Source: Effrenium voratum
Taxonomy: Eukaryota > Sar > Dinophyceae > Suessiales > Symbiodiniaceae
Length of the DNA: 64,000 nucleotides
Assembly: GCA_963377175.1 (NCBI GenBank)
Contig: CAUJNA010001646.1
Span: forward strand, 535,650-599,649
Direction of reading: 5' to 3'
Below the pieces are notes generated by a model. The model was not told where the DNA came from. It did no database searches and saw only the letters and a program-made list of their open reading frames with translations. The position numbers and the translations under genes are program-made. Every line of letters starts with the position of its first letter. Position 1 is the first letter of the stretch. Of the stretch, positions 23,151-36,600 are shown piece by piece.

Positions 23151-25645
23151 CTTCGGGGGGCGGGTTGGGACGTCATGGGAGGTTCGATATTCTTTGTGTC
23201 CCTGGTTTTGTTTTGGTTGCAATATTGGAGAATTTGCCCAGATTCGATTGGGGGAAATGGGCACACGAAAGGATGAGCCAAAGGGGGTTGGTTTAAACAG
23301 AGTGTTTCAACGGGTGTAGCTGTTGGGGGAAGCAGAGTTGTTTCGGTTCTTTGGGATCCAAACTTGAGCGGCTTCCACCTTGAAACGTCGCTGTGGTTGT
23401 CAAGACCCTTTTGGGATACCATTTTCGGGTAGGTGAATTCACCAACCATTTTAGAAACTACTTTAGTGGGAATGGGATGCTCACTGGGGGTACGGGATTT
23501 TTGACCCATGGCCACGTGGCCATTTGAGCTTTGGTCAGAATTCCCAGTAGTCCATGGTTCAAATCTGATGGGCCCTGTGCAGCATTGGAGGCCCGGGCTT
23601 CGCCGCTCCAAGCTGTCGGTCTACCGGCAAACAGGCGCGCTTCGGGATGGGAAGTTTGGGTTGCCATATCCCAGAGCCATGGTTGCTTGGGGGGATGGGG
23701 GAGATTTTGCTTCGACTCCTTTCATTCCACTCAAGGTTTCATGTTTCCTTCTGTGGGGAAGACTAGCAAAATGGAACACCGCAGTAGTGTCCGGTGGGGG
23801 AATCCGCTATGCAAGCGCATAGACCAGAGCTTCCTAATCGCGGTTGTTCACTTGCGCCCTTTTCCGCTTTCTGTTTTGCGTGTAAGTGGCCCCAAAAAGA
23901 GAACTTCCTGGGTTCACGGGCAACTGGGCAACAATATGTAACAATGCCGGTTAAAAGGGGGGTCACACCATGGGGCAACTGGAACGTGTATAACAGGGGA
24001 GAGGGCTCGTGATTTTTGCAGAACAGAGAGGGGAAGGAACCACAACTAGCAACATGCATCACTTTGGAATCTAGCGATCTCACAAAGGCATGCAACCCCA
24101 CTCATGGTTGGGTCCCTTATGTCAGATTGGTGATTTAGAATTCACCAACAATGATGGATCTTGCGAATGTTTCTATCTGTTGAATGCTATCCGGGCAACC
24201 AAGATTGGAAAGGCAAGCCGCAGAAAAGAGCACTGACGTGTCGCAGTAAAAGAGCTGCACCCAATGTCTTTGAACAAATAGACCCGCTCAGATTATAGTG
24301 AGTGAAGTCTGCATGCCGGGAAGTGCGACGTTCAACAAGGGCTCGTTGCTGGTTTTTCAGCGCCGGAGCCTTCAAAATGAGACCAATGGATCAACTTCAG
24401 CGGGGGGTCTTCTTGCTTCGCGAGGCTTGACATGCAGATCATGCAGGCAAAAATGCCCCTGTGGATGGACAAAATCCACTAGCACCACCTAGGAACCTCC
24501 GCTTTCTCAGGTAAATACCAACACGCAATGGTTTCAACCATGGCTTCAAAATGGTGCAGGATTTTGTCCATCCACAGTATGCCTCAGGTATCCTCAGGTT
24601 CTAGATGGGCGGGAGGATACAAGAGTCCCCTTCAGATTTCTTGGGGTAGAGACTGGCAATTCCGATCCTTACGTTTTCGTCAAGAGCAAGGCGAAAACCT
24701 TCTGACAAGGCAGAGGACTATGTTCTTTGTAGTTTTTGAGACACCTGATCTTGATCCCACCACAAAGAGCCTCAGGAAGGTTCCTCAAGCTGATTCCTGG
24801 ACCACAAGGCTCAGTCCCGAGGAAGTTGGATGAAAGAGTGCTTCTCTGGTAGCCCTGGGAAAAGAGCCCATGTTGTATTTGGGTTTCATCCAGGCGACCT
24901 GTTGGATCTGTGTCTTCAGTATGAGGTCGGCATGTCCTGGGACAAAAGGCCCGTGGTGCAGTTCTTTTTTTTGAGGCCGCCCTTTTTGGGTTTAGAGGGA
25001 CACCAACCGGAGAACCGTTGCGCCATTTTGGTGTTGGTCCCGGTTTTCCGTGGACCGAGGCTTCGGGATGGGCAAGTGGACCCACCAGGCTAAGACCTTG
25101 ATACAGCTGGCAGTCTGGCAAGGCCATGCCGATCCTTGGTATCATGTAGCCTCGGGTCCACAATGGAGATGACCAGGAGGTTCCTTTTGGGAACCGCTTC
25201 GTGAGGTTCCATGTTAGTGGAAAGGAGGTGAGCTGGATCTTGAAAGGGGGATGCGGGGTGATGCTGAGAGGGCCAACTCCGCACGCGCATGATTGTTTGT
25301 ATTTCATCACAACTCGAGTGGTGACTTGCTTTTGCCTACAATCGGGGCAAAGGGGGCCACCGTTGCATCTGGTTGCCCAGTTTCCCGATGTCACAGAGCA
25401 CCTGGCCAAGCTTTCCTGCAGGTGTTTACAAAGTTTTGTGGGTTGTCCCGTGCGTTGGTGTTCAACATGCATAAAAAAAAAAGCGGTGCCAATCCACAAG
25501 GATGTTTCTTCAGGTGGAATGATGTCAAAAGGAAGAATATCAAGAACTCAGTTGCTCCCCATGGTTGCGGATATACATATACACACATGTCATCATGCCA
25601 TGTTCCCCGGCACAAGCGGTTTCTAATGTCCCTGGTTGAACGTCA
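23151..25645. other. Intron-like stretch with a family B element
   Basis: Contains a family B copy at 24458. No other exon is convincing. Confidence 0.4.
24458..24580 (-). mobile_element. Family B element, complete, reverse orientation
   Basis: Left end CTGTGGATGGACAAAATCC and right end GGATTTTGTCCATCCACAGTAT are inverted repeats over about 19 bases, the best-matched pair of this family. The interior repeats CACCACCTAGGAACC and GGTTTCAACCATGG. Confidence 0.75.
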
Positions 25646-25768
25646 ATGTTCGCTGAGGATTTGGTGAGGGCCATCTATGCTGGGTCCGAGCCGATCGACT
25701 CGCAGCAGCGCACCCTCATGGATTACATCAGCTCTTCAGATGCATCCCGCGCGTGTTCGCGGTGGTGA
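25646..25768 (+). CDS. Short coding exon, 40 codons to a stop
   Basis: Frame MFAEDLVRAIYAGSEPIDSQ then QRTLMDYISSSDAS, ending in a TGA at 25766. The acceptor may be GCTGAG just inside, making ATG irrelevant. After about 25735 a second frame also looks coding (CIPRVFAVVKRAV), so the true end may involve a splice or a frameshift. Confidence 0.45.
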   Translation: MFAEDLVRAIYAGSEPIDSQQRTLMDYISSSDASRACSRW

Positions 25769-26116
25769 AACGCGCTGTTTCTGGATTTTGGCGGATGTGC
25801 TATCGATTCGCATTTTTTTTTTTTTTTGGGCGGGGGGGTTGTCCGGGGACACTTTCCGGCTTTGAAGCGAAAAGAAGGAGCACCGTTGGGGGCGTTGTCC
25901 CCACTCTTTCCAGCCAATCCGCGAGATTTGTTCCATGGGCTTAAAAGGAGTACTCTTTGTACGTACTCTTGTGTACAGGGCCTGACAGGGTTCCCTATGT
26001 TCCCTCTTTTGGTAGTTGGGCCAAGAAAAAGTGTGTTTCCTTTGCAAGTGATGTTTTAGGCGGAATAGGGAGCCCCTTTCAAAATATGATTTGTGTTGCT
26101 GATTGGCCGGGAAGGT

Positions 26117-26190
26117 GGTCGTTTTTGAACGCGTGTTTTGGCTCGTTTTTGAACGCGTGTTTTGGCTCGTTTTTGAACGCGGTTTTGCTC
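26117..26190 (+). repeat. Tandem 26-base repeat, about 3 copies
   Basis: GTTTTTGAACGCGTGTTTTG plus GCTC repeated three times. The last unit is cut. Confidence 0.9.
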
Positions 26191-26362
26191 AAGTGTATGT
26201 GATTTACAGCAGCACGGCCATTTTCCAAGTGTCCATGCACACCACGATGAGGCGCACGAACACGCACCACGATGCACGTGTAGCACATGGATGGCGCCGT
26301 GCTTTTGGGAGACAATCGTCAACTGTAGACCCGGGAACACAAAGCACAAGGAACGCAAAGCG

Positions 26363-26363
26363 A

Positions 26364-26401
<38 letters not shown>

Positions 26402-26978
26402 CCATCACCATCACCATCATCATTACCATCATCATCAACATCGTCATCATCACTACCAACAGCATCACCATCATCAACATCAACACCAACATCATCATCA
26501 CCATCATCAACATCACCACCAACATCTACATCATCATCATCAACAACACCGTCAACATCACCATCATCACCATCATCATCATCATCATCACCATCATCAT
26601 CACCATTATCAACATCATCATCAACATCACCATCGTCAAAATTATCATCAACATCGTCAACATGAACATCATCACCATCATCATCATCATTAACAACATC
26701 ATCACCATTATCAACATCAACGTCGACATCACCATCATCATCGACATCATCAAAGTCATCGCCATCGACATCCTCATCGGCAACATCAATATCATCATCA
26801 TTAATTAACATCATCACCATCATCATCAACATCATCACCGTCATCATCATCATCATCATCAACATCATCATCATCAACATGGTCAACATAATCATCATCA
26901 TCATCGTCATCATCATCACCATCATCATCAACATCGTCATCATCGCTACCAACAACACCGCCATCACCACCAGCGCGC
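26363..26978 (+). repeat. (CAT)n / (CAN)n trinucleotide block, 0.6 kb
   Basis: ATC/CAT units with scattered ACC, AAC and GTC variants. The three + frames read as His-, Ser- or Ile-rich and the - frames as Met- or Asp-rich. These open frames are by-products. Confidence 0.95.
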
Positions 26979-27500
26979 AGTCGCACGGTCACGCAGTAAG
27001 AGGCGAACGCAACTGCCCCACCCCATCCCCCCCCCCCTCAGGACGCAGTCGCACGGTCACGCAGCAAGAAGCGAACGTAACTGCCCCACCCCACCACCCC
27101 CCCCCCAGCCCCAATACGCAGTTGCGCCGCCACGCAGTAATTAAGCGGCGATCGCAATTCCAGGAGGCTCCGATTCGCAAGTTACTTAGGCCGTATGAGC
27201 TAAGGAGGTTTCTTGTGTCGCGAGGACAAGATAACTCAGAGCTTGAAATTTCACGAGTTTTCACGGCTTTTTCACGGAGTAGTAGCGGCCTTTCAATTTC
27301 CCGCGCGAGTTATTACGGCCGTTAGACCGAGCTTTCACGGCTTTACGGGGGCCAACGAGCGCAAGTCGCCGAGGACATCTTAGCTCAAAAAGCCAAGGTA
27401 ACTTGGCTCCGAGTCCCCCAGCCCCAGGGCGCAGTTGCACGGGCACGCAGTAAGAGGCGAACGCAACTGCCCCACCCCACCCCCCCCCCCACCCCACGGG
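26972..27500 (+). repeat. Four copies of a 65-base CGCAGT/poly-C module
   Basis: CGCAGTCGCACGGTCACGCA, GTAAGAGGCGAACGCAACTG and CCCCACCCC followed by a C-run. Copies lie near 26974, 27043, 27117 (degenerate) and 27429, and each ends in a C-homopolymer except the third. Confidence 0.8.
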
Positions 27501-27525
27501 TGCCGCAGGATAGCCCCCCCATGTG

Positions 27526-27612
27526 TTCGAAAATGACGCACTCTGTGTTCGAAAATGATCCAGCACATCGGTGTTCGAAAATGATCCAAATCGGTGTTCG
27601 AAAATGATCCCC
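27526..27612 (+). repeat. GTGTTCGAAAATGATCC tandem array, 4 copies
   Basis: Four units of about 20-27 bases with core GTGTTCGAAAATGA, variable spacer. Confidence 0.9.
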
Positions 27613-28124
27613 GTCCCTGATTGGCCACCCCTCCATCTTGGTCAGACTAGACATCTGCAACCTAACAGAGTTGTTGTTTGGGCTGCTTTTCCCTGGGCTT
27701 ATGAAAGGATGTGGGTGCCTCTTTGTGGTTCTCCTCGGACCCTGGATATGGATTCGGACAGTGGGAGACCTGGAGAAGGCTCCATGTCTTGCCATTGCTT
27801 TACAGTAGATTCCTTTACTTGGGCTTGGGATGCCTATGAACCTCGGCAATTTAGGCAAAGGTTTTGAACGCAACGACCATGACCGTGACCCGCAGATTCG
27901 GGCGTACCTATTTTAAGCCAAAGGTTGGCCGGGCCCGCTTGATAGTTTTTTCTTCCAGTGTATGCCAATCTTACGTCTGAAGGGCTTGAAACGCCAACAT
28001 CTGGCTTGAATGTTACTACATGACCAAACCCCAAGAATTCCGCAGGGTTGAAAATTGCCTCCATCTGACTCCAATACACTCCATAGCTTACACGTGGCTT
28101 GATTTCTCACCCGCCCCGCCTTAG

Positions 28125-30177
28125 GCGCGGTGGGTTCCCCGGTCTTCAACTGGCCGGGCCGTGTGCGGTCTCCGCCAGTGCCGCGGCCACCGCCCGAAGG
28201 GCAACTGAGCTGCGGGGGCCAGCAGATGCCACTCGGATCCAACTTTGTCCAGGTTTTTTTCCCCCAGCTAGGTGCCAACTTTTACTGGTTCCTTTTTTTT
28301 GCGGGAGGGTTCCCCGAAATAGACTACGGAAAAAAGGGTGCCCCCTTATTCTAACCTCTCGGAGGACCTAGTCCCATTTCTCACTTAGGCGAAGAATCCA
28401 CCGGGTAACTCCCATTTAATTTGTGAGGATTTTCCTGTTTCTCAAGGCCAACCTTGGGGAGTGTTTTGCTTTGAAGCATTTTGCGGATTTGGGATCGGGG
28501 GTGAATTGGGTGGGACCCCTGTAAGATTCTAGGACTTGTTGGTTGCCATTTTTAGACAAGGTTCCAAAAGGTGAACAATCTACTAGGTACTTTGGGCAAC
28601 TGAGGTGTCCTTTCTTTTCTATTTTTGTGTTGGTTCCCTTTAAAATCAACCGAACAAAAACAGGGAGAGGTTGTTTGTCAGTGCGTTTTGAGAAGGCTGA
28701 TCTTTTTTCTTGGACGTCGGCTCGTCGCAAGTTGGTGTTTCCGCTGTGCGATTCGAACAAAAGCATGCATCACATATATATGTATATATATATATATATG
28801 TATATACACATGTTTTTGTGTTTTCTCGTGGCCGGTGCCCTTTGTCTCTTTTTTTTGTTTAAACAGTCTTTCCGGCAATCATGGAAGTGCACAGAGTGTT
28901 GGACGACTTCTTTCGTTTGGATCAGGGCTCCTGTCTACTTCCGCGCTTGGAAAGGCGGTACCTGGACCCTCAAACCTCCCAAAAAAAAGATTTCACTCCA
29001 TAATTTTGGGGCGATAACCCATCTTTAAGGGAATTTGAGGCTCGAGGTAGTTGGTTTCCCTTGAATGTCAACCAACCAACCCAGGGTGATCCTTTTTTTC
29101 CCCTGGCCGCTGCCGAGGCAAGAGGCGTACCTGGGCTGGACGCAGGCGAGCTGAACTCAAGAAAAACTGTTTGTGGACCAGCAAGGCCGAGGTTTCCTGA
29201 AGTCGGTCGGTGGGGAGGCCCTGGGAGTTTTAGGCCTATTGAAGGTCTTGATTCCTTGGAGGATACGAACTGTGCATGTTGCATCAACAGGAGACCACCT
29301 GGGACCACTACCGCGCCTGCGTCGCCTGGTCGCACTAAGCCGAAGGCCTAGGCAGCCAGGAAGCTGTGAAACACAAACGTTGGATTCGGAAACAAACAAG
29401 GGGCAACATAGAAAAAAAGATGTGCTCTGCTTTCCTCTTTGATCATGACTTAATTTGGATTTCGCCCACCCCAGTCAAAGTATGGTTCCAGTTATTTCGG
29501 CCCTTGTAGTCCATGAGCCCTAGTGCCACAATCTCAACACCTGCAAATGCAGGATTTGCCCCAATGTGAGCCCGATTGACCCAGGGATGGAGGAAATTGT
29601 AGATTCCTCTTTCAAGAGAGCCGTGATGCAAGCAGTCTTCGCCATTGCACCTGCGACTTCCACTAATATCACCCGATAGGCCCCGTTCCGAATTCGAGCC
29701 TTGTGACAGGTGCTGGGCTGTTGGGGGCCGGATGAGCATCCCAGCATTGGTTGTGAGGGGCGAAGGGGCGGGGGAGGGGGGGAGGGGCGCGGAATCTTCC
29801 GTCTTGGGGGGGGGGATTGAGCACACCTCACTCAGAAGAGGAATGCCGCAGCAGGTGCGCATCGCCGCATCGCAACCTGTCCTGGTACAAACTGACGATC
29901 ATGGTGCTAGCCGGGCATTGTGCCTTTTGTCCAAGGGGCATTCTGAAGTTTTCTGCTGGGGTCCCCCTGCGTCGCTTTGGAGCGGGCTACTAGTCCCCTG
30001 TATGTACAAGACACTAGCAGCCAAGTTTTTATGATGGACCCCCCAAAAAGGGTACCCTTTTGCTACCAGGGTCACTAGACTTGGGCGTACGTCTGCTCAT
30101 GGGCGTCATCCGAGGACTTCGAGGTGGTGGACGCCTTGAATCAGCAGGACTTTGAGGACGGAGATGTTGGCGAATGA
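28125..30177 (+). CDS. Unidentified multi-exon gene, 4-5 exon candidates
   Basis: Exon 28125-28252 (acceptor CTTAG, donor GTTTTT) reads AVGSPVFNWPGRVRSPPVPR and is Pro-rich. Exon 28867-28957 (acceptor AAACAG) reads PAIMEVHRVLDDFFRLDQGS then CLLPRLER; its donor GTACCTGG is the left end of the family D element at 28959. Weaker exons are 29182 to about 29230 (QGRGFLKSVGGEALG) and 29291-29338 (ETTWDHYRACVAWSH, then TAA). Terminal exon 30079-30177 (acceptor CACTAG) reads TWAYVCSWASSEDFEVVDAL then NQQDFEDGDVGE, stop TGA at 30175, with a very acidic C-terminus. Phases of 28252 and 28867 do not join directly and two stop-bearing ends exist, so this may be more than one gene. No family recognised. Confidence 0.5.
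28780..28812. repeat. (TA)n with TATG interruptions
   Basis: TATATATGTATATATATATA tract in an intron. Confidence 0.9.
28959..29050 (+). mobile_element. Family D element starting exactly at a splice donor
   Basis: TACCTGGACCCTCAAACCTC to GAATTTGAGGCTCGAGGTAG. The upstream exon ends at 28957, and the GT at 28958-28959 is formed with the first base of the element. Confidence 0.6.
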
Positions 30178-30514
30178 GCCAAACGAGCTCACCGAGTTGG
30201 GGAACAAAACGAGTTCACCAGAATGAAGCTTTCTGATTTGGGGATTCCGAAATCGTCTGTATTTGAGATTGTACTTTTACCAGTTTTGTTTGGTGCTTTG
30301 TTACCCATGAGGGTGGCGTTCCCCAGAGATTCCAGCTCAGCGGTTCACGCGGTCGGTTTTCTCCACTGCACCAGGTAATTAGGTTTTTCAATCCTGTAGT
30401 CATAAGGTTTCCTATCATTACCTCCATCCCAGCAGGATTTCGTTCGTGCCTCCATGCCTGCAGATTCACCAGTTGGATTTAAAATATGATAAGATCATTT
30501 TGGCAATTGCCAAC

Positions 30515-30562
30515 AACAAGTCAATTGGCATTTGACCATTCCGGGAAGTGAGTACTTAGCTT
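30515..30562 (-). mobile_element. Family E relic
   Basis: GCCAACAACAAGTC and GACCATTCCGGGAAGTGAGT resemble the right end of family E. Confidence 0.3.
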
Positions 30563-30691
30563 CACCGGACCCGCCAAAAAGATAAAAGGCAAGGAACCCA
30601 AAAGCAACCATAAGGGGCCGTGTCTGTTTTTTTTTAGAATCCCGGGCCAATAGGAGAGAGAAGCGTCGACTGATGGGGAGGCCATCGCCAG

Positions 30692-33600
30692 GAGAAGTTC
30701 CGAGATCTGGGCCGTCCGGTGCTGGTCCGGAACTTCGCGGCCCACGCGGACCGCTGCGCTCTGGCGCGGTCGAGGGTCATGGAGGCCAGGGGCGGTCTGG
30801 GTGCCAAATAGCCAAAGAAATGTGAAATGTTGTCCGAAAGGCGAAGGGGAAGCTAAAATGCGCAAACCGGGTGCGACATCGCCAAAGCAAACACTTGTTT
30901 GTTTGTCCAGGCGACTGAAAGAAGATGGGCCTGGGGAATGAGTTGATCCTGCCAGACCCCCCTTGGGACGAGTTGGGTGAAGATAGCGCCATGTCGCACC
31001 TGCCAGGTGCACAGCCGGCAGCAGTTCAATCTGGGCCCCATCGCCTACCCCAACCTCATCGGCGCCGAGCCTTGTGAGATCTTCGGAACAATTCAGCCGG
31101 GGAAGCGGTTGGATTTCTGTTTTGCAGTTTGTGCGTGTGGCGTGTTTCTGGTTTTTGTTTGGGGTTTCTAACCACTTAGTTGCTTTTTTGTTCGCGGGGT
31201 GCTGGGACAAAGCGGTTGTGAAGCTTGTGTGTTCCCAGAAAGAAGCAACATCTAAAGCACACAATTTGCACCATTCATGTTTGTGTTTGAACATGTTTGG
31301 TTGCTTCGGACATCGCAGGCTGAATTTGTCTCATGTTTGTAAAATTATCCCAGAAAAGACACTGCATTATTATTCGGGGATGGGCATGTTGTTCCAGACC
31401 TCCTATTCACCCAGTCACCCGGTTGACCCCTCCAAGCCATGTCGCCTCAGGAAAACCTTCAGCCTAAAAGAGGCCGAGCAGGGCGCTCACTGCCACAGGC
31501 GAAGCGAAGCCGAAGCCGAAGCCGGAGGGGTTGGATTTGAGCCCCGGGTAGTAGACGACTTCCTTTTGGTATAAAAGATGTTGGCTAAGGTAGACAAGAT
31601 TAGTTGATGTGAGAGGCAGGTTGAAGCCACGTGAGTGTTCAGAGAGGGCCCGAGGCTGGTCGTCGAAGCAACTGTTGCCCGACTTGGTTTTGTAAAGCAG
31701 CTCAGCATGCAGACATGTTGCTCCCCTGCAAATGAACATGAATCCCGAAAGGCGATCCCGAAAAGAACATGAATTACAGTACTGTGTGCAGACAGTGCGG
31801 GGTTAGGCATGTATTTGTCATCCTTTGTGTTGTTTGAAGTGCACCAAGCACTCAGACTCGCACCAGCTCTAGTAGCACCATCATCAACATCAATGTTAGC
31901 TTTTTCAAAGTATTGCAGCTCGTTCAGTTGGCATTCAAAGTGAAACCAAAAGGACACCACCATTTTGGGGTTGTCACTTTGCTTTGCCTTTGCATTCCCC
32001 TCATCCGCAATGTGCTGCATGATTTTTCCTGCCCGGTCTTTCACGCTCACCTTCTGCACACTGCGGCTGTTTGAGCCTCCAGCATCCGCTTAGGGAGAAG
32101 GCTCACCTCGGGTCATGGAAGCATCTTAATGTGTGGGCTGGACATGGAATGCAGATGTGGACATACGCTGTGTTTCCTGTAGGCATCCAGTTTGCTTGTC
32201 CAATGACTGCTCTAATCAAGCTTTTCCTTGCTCTATCCAAAATTTGATAATGGCCCTGGCAGCCTTAAAGCGGGTTTGGTTTGCGACCAGATCTTTCATG
32301 ACGAATCTTCCCGAGTTTCTTGGGCATTTTTGCTGGGCGTGGGAAGTATAGTGCCTTGCTTAGATGCATTTGTTGGTTCTCCGGTGGTGCAGGCATGGCA
32401 ATACCTCCAACTACTATGCCTCACACTCACCTGGCAGCTCGGAGCGTTGCGAGCGCGAGTTCTCGGGCTACGGGAAGAACATCACGGCTGCTGAAGCGGC
32501 CAATGGAATTGTAAGTTGGTATGACACGTCAAAATAGGTGGACCTAAGTGGAGGCTTTCCATTTGGTCTCTCTGCTGCAAAATGTATCCTCAAAACATCG
32601 CGCACACACACATACACATACAGACCAGTAGCCAGGTGGTTGGCCTTTAGTTGTTGCATGGTCTTCCTTGGTGGCCTACCGTCCATGGTTTCGGAATGCC
32701 TAAGACATTCCTGGTTTGGGGGAGAGATATACAGATAAATGCTTGGTTTGATGTGCAAACCTTGAGTTATAACCTGCAACCCGCTTGTGACGATTGGGTC
32801 AACAAGCTTCTTTGGGGCTACCAATCAAGGGATATGGTGTGTATTTTGTTGTGGGTGTCATGGCCGTTGCCAAGTCAAACTATACCTTGACTGCGGCACA
32901 AGAAAGGCGAGAGTAGTTTCAGCTCATATGGCATGACCAAGCCATGAGAGGTGCACAATTCCGGCGAGACGAAGCAATCGGCACTTGCCAGATTGCGTGA
33001 AGCCAAAGGCACGAAGGATCAACAACCGAAAGCTCACACCGCCGGGTACCCTGCAACCGCTTTGAGGGACCCCAGGCTCCCAGGCGCCACTTGGCCTTCT
33101 TTGGGCCAAGGGATGCTCGGCAGGTTTTGGGGCCCTTTGCGCGATGGTTCCCTCGCGATGGTTTGCAACAACCAGGGAGTGATGGGGTCAACTAAGATTG
33201 CAAAGACACTCTGCTGGATCCTGTTGGATGGCCAAGGGTTGTTAATGGGCACATGCCCATTCTCGTCCTTCATTGCCTCAAACCCGGAAGTGATGTCCAG
33301 AGGGTGCGTGTTTTATTGAGCCGCGGTACCCCCTTCAGGTGAACCGTTTCAAGGGGAACCGACAGGAAACCAAAGCTCTTTCTGGGCACGGTGGATCCCC
33401 TAAATGTTTGCAAGTATGCAACTTCCATTGGTAGGATCCGAATGGTTTGTAGGTTTTGCGTAATATTTGTTGGGGGGGGCATTTGGCGTGCCATTTTTTC
33501 TCACCAGACCCTTACGGATCTGGACTGAGGCATACTGGACCGGGACCTCACGGAGACCGAGACCTTTGGGAAGGTGAAGGAGTTGGGTTTGGTTGGCTGA

Positions 33601-36600
33601 ACGACTCACTCCCCGAGTTCCGTTTCGGACTTGAGTCACTTCTTGGGGGCTATACCGCTTTAGTGGCAAATTCAGACAGTTTGGACTTTTTGTTGGCCAA
33701 TCCACTTAGGAAGTGAGACTACATCCTGCCCTTGTTTAGGGGCTTTCCCAGGGATGGGGTTTGGAGGTGATACTGTTTTTTCCCACCAAAGAGGAACTTG
33801 TAGCGCAGAACATTCCGCTTTGTAAGTGGAAGCAACCTCCATACCTTTAAACTCATCCCTGGAAAACCCCTTGACCTGTGATGATAACAATGACAATGGT
33901 GATGCGACTTTTGGCCGTTGTAGTAAGACTCCCTTTGAAACTGGATTCTGTTTTCTTTCTACCCTGTCTTGATCGTTGGTGTGCGGATGTTGGGGAGGGG
34001 GGGGGCTGGGGGGGAAACCAGCTGTCAATGGGAAGGAACACCAACACCACCGTAAGGAGTGCATGGTACAAGCTTGGTACAGTCTCATAACGTCACCTAT
34101 ACGAGGTGCAAAACAGGTTTGCCGAAAAATGGGCATGCTCGCGAACAAGAGGCAAACCAGCGGGAAGCAACAGCAACCTTGCCATGAGGAAATGGTCCCC
34201 TAATAAACTCACCGCCGAGTTTGACCAGTTCAGTTTCCCGAAAAGGGCCCGAGGATGAGTTTTGTTTGGTCGAGCTGCGAGCTGGATGGTTTGGAGCCCT
34301 TGAACTGGATTCGGGGACTGTCATCACACGTTTGTTTGATTACACGGTCGGTGGACGTGAATCCACATGTGAATCACCAAAGGGTCCCCAATCAAGGCCA
34401 AGGGCAAACATGACGCCAGCCAGAAACAGAAGGTACGTTGCAGAGCCGAAGTCCCAGGGTTTGAAACAGGAACCGTTCAACTTAGCAGCATCCCGACAGT
34501 TTTGTGCAGGCTTCAACGAAGTAGCGGAGTCGAATCAAGTCGACTGAGACCGGCCATAAGGTGCTGTGGTGTGGAAGCGTTCGATTAATTGCCCTCCCAC
34601 CAATTAACACATGGAACCGTTCGACGTTCGGGGGCACCCCATTCCTTTGGATGGGCTTCCAGGAGCTCCGAAGGTCAGGTTCCATGTGAAAATGGTGGGA
34701 GGGTATCCTTCTTGAAACTTGACTATTCCGAACCTCCGACTTGGTCGGGAGGAAAGCCGATTTCATCGATCCAGATGCAAATCCTTTTCTGGTTCGATCG
34801 GCAGGGAATGAGTTGACCCGGAGAATGGCCGGAATCCGTATAGGTTCATTCCCAACATGTTGGGTCATTCCCGAACCGACCAGCAAGTTCTTTGCGCACT
34901 TCCCTATGATTCTAGCCTGTTGCCATCTTGGTTCCTTGCGAGGTGTTACGGTAGCTTGCTTCACTCCCTGAGTTCATGAAACTGTAGACTTCTTGGGAAG
35001 ACAGTTTTAGCGGCACACAACAAGCTTAGACTTGTTTTGGGCCATCCACTCAGGAAGTGAGTCAAAGGGGACCAGCACCCTCACCGCACTCCAAAGACCC
35101 CTCTCCTCTATTTCGACGCATGCCCGGTTATCTAGGTGATGGGTGCAGCCACTTTCAATCCAAACAGGTTGAGACCAAACATGCATGCTGCCTGGTTCAA
35201 TTTGTGTGTTTTTCCCGAGTTCGCAGGAGCTGCTGCCGAGGATCAACCACCTCTCCAAGCAGTACTTCTGGGGTGGGGACCGCAGCGGCGCCGCGCTGCA
35301 CTTCCACGCTGCGGCCTTCAACGTGCTCTTCATCGGGGAGAAGGCACCTTGGCATGGGCGTCCTTTTTGGTTTGCTTAAAAAGTGGAGGGCCCTGGTGTA
35401 GATGGGGTTTATTCCATTTACCAGGGCCATCTATTTTTCCAAAAGGCCACCTATGCACCTTGGCCTGCGCAATCGCCGTTTGGAACCCGCTGGGACGAGT
35501 TTCTTTGCCACGGGCCAGGCATTGACGTGTCTTGCGAGGGTACCCTTTTGGAGTTGGTACTGTACCCTTTTCAGTCGCAAGGAACATCAAAAAGGGGTAA
35601 AAGACGAAATCTTGGGTTCCCTTCTTTGACACATACCTTGTTGGTGACCAAGGGAACCCTTTGTAGACCTTCACACGAATCCTTAGCCCTCTGAAAACCT
35701 TAGGGCTTGGGGCTTTGAACAACAGGGGATTCGCTTTCCGAAGAAACATGAGACAAAGGCCAAGCCCAAATGCCAGCTTGCAGATGGGGGTTGATCAATA
35801 TTCCGTTCGACCCCCAAATGACCATTGGTGACTTTTTGTCCACTTTGTGCGGCATAATTTGTGAGTTGTTTTACGCAATGGCCATCAGATGTAAAGGACC
35901 TTTTGATCAACCCCAGATAGCGCGCGTTTTTCCCCGCAAAAGAGAACCACCCGGCCCCAAAAAGGCGGGTTCCTTTTTCCCTGTAAAACAAAACAGAACA
36001 ACAAGAAGACCGGTACCGACTCAATAACAATACGAGCCACCCATTTCTGGTTTCCCGGGGCCATTGCGATCAGCGGAAGTACTGAATTTCATCCCCACAG
36101 AGTGAGCCTTTCGCATCGGGTCGAATGGATCTCGGGAGCGGATGTATTTGTCAGTATCGGTGTGTCGATATACTGTGGATGGACGAAATCTATTTCGCAC
36201 CACTTTCAAGCCATGGTTGAAACCATTGTTGGTTGGTATCGACAAGAACATCATATCATTCCAGGGTTTCTGAATGGTTGTTCGAAGTGGATCTCGTCCA
36301 TCAGGAGCCAATTGGACCCGTGTCCCAAATTGTGGCTTTCCTTTTCGTTTCCAAGTTGAAACCAATCTGAGGGGTCCAACTTCTTCTCAGGTCGATGCAC
36401 CGAATCGCGAGATTCGGACTCCGGCCTGCAAATGGGTATGGGTCAAAATAAACCCACCAGGGGACCGCAGGGTTTAGTCTTTGGTTACGCATTTTTGACC
36501 CACAGCCAAATCTCGATTCCACCTGTGGCGAAGCAAGAGCACCTTTGGGAAAAGGCCAACAAATCGCCGAGTTTGGGGGTGATGTTTGAAGTTATACTGT

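Larger units (their letters stand above)
25769..28124. other. Repeat-dense spacer
   Basis: Holds three tandem units at 26117, the (CAT)n block, a four-copy 65-base module and a four-copy GTGTTCGAAAATGATCC array. No gene is supported. Confidence 0.6.

Noticed and set aside
26056..26992. Asp-, Met-, His- and Ser-rich open frames
   Set aside because: By-products of the CAT trinucleotide block.
31487..32059. 190-residue frame on the - strand
   Set aside because: It crosses a family C element and lies inside an intron of the JmjC gene. No supporting signals.
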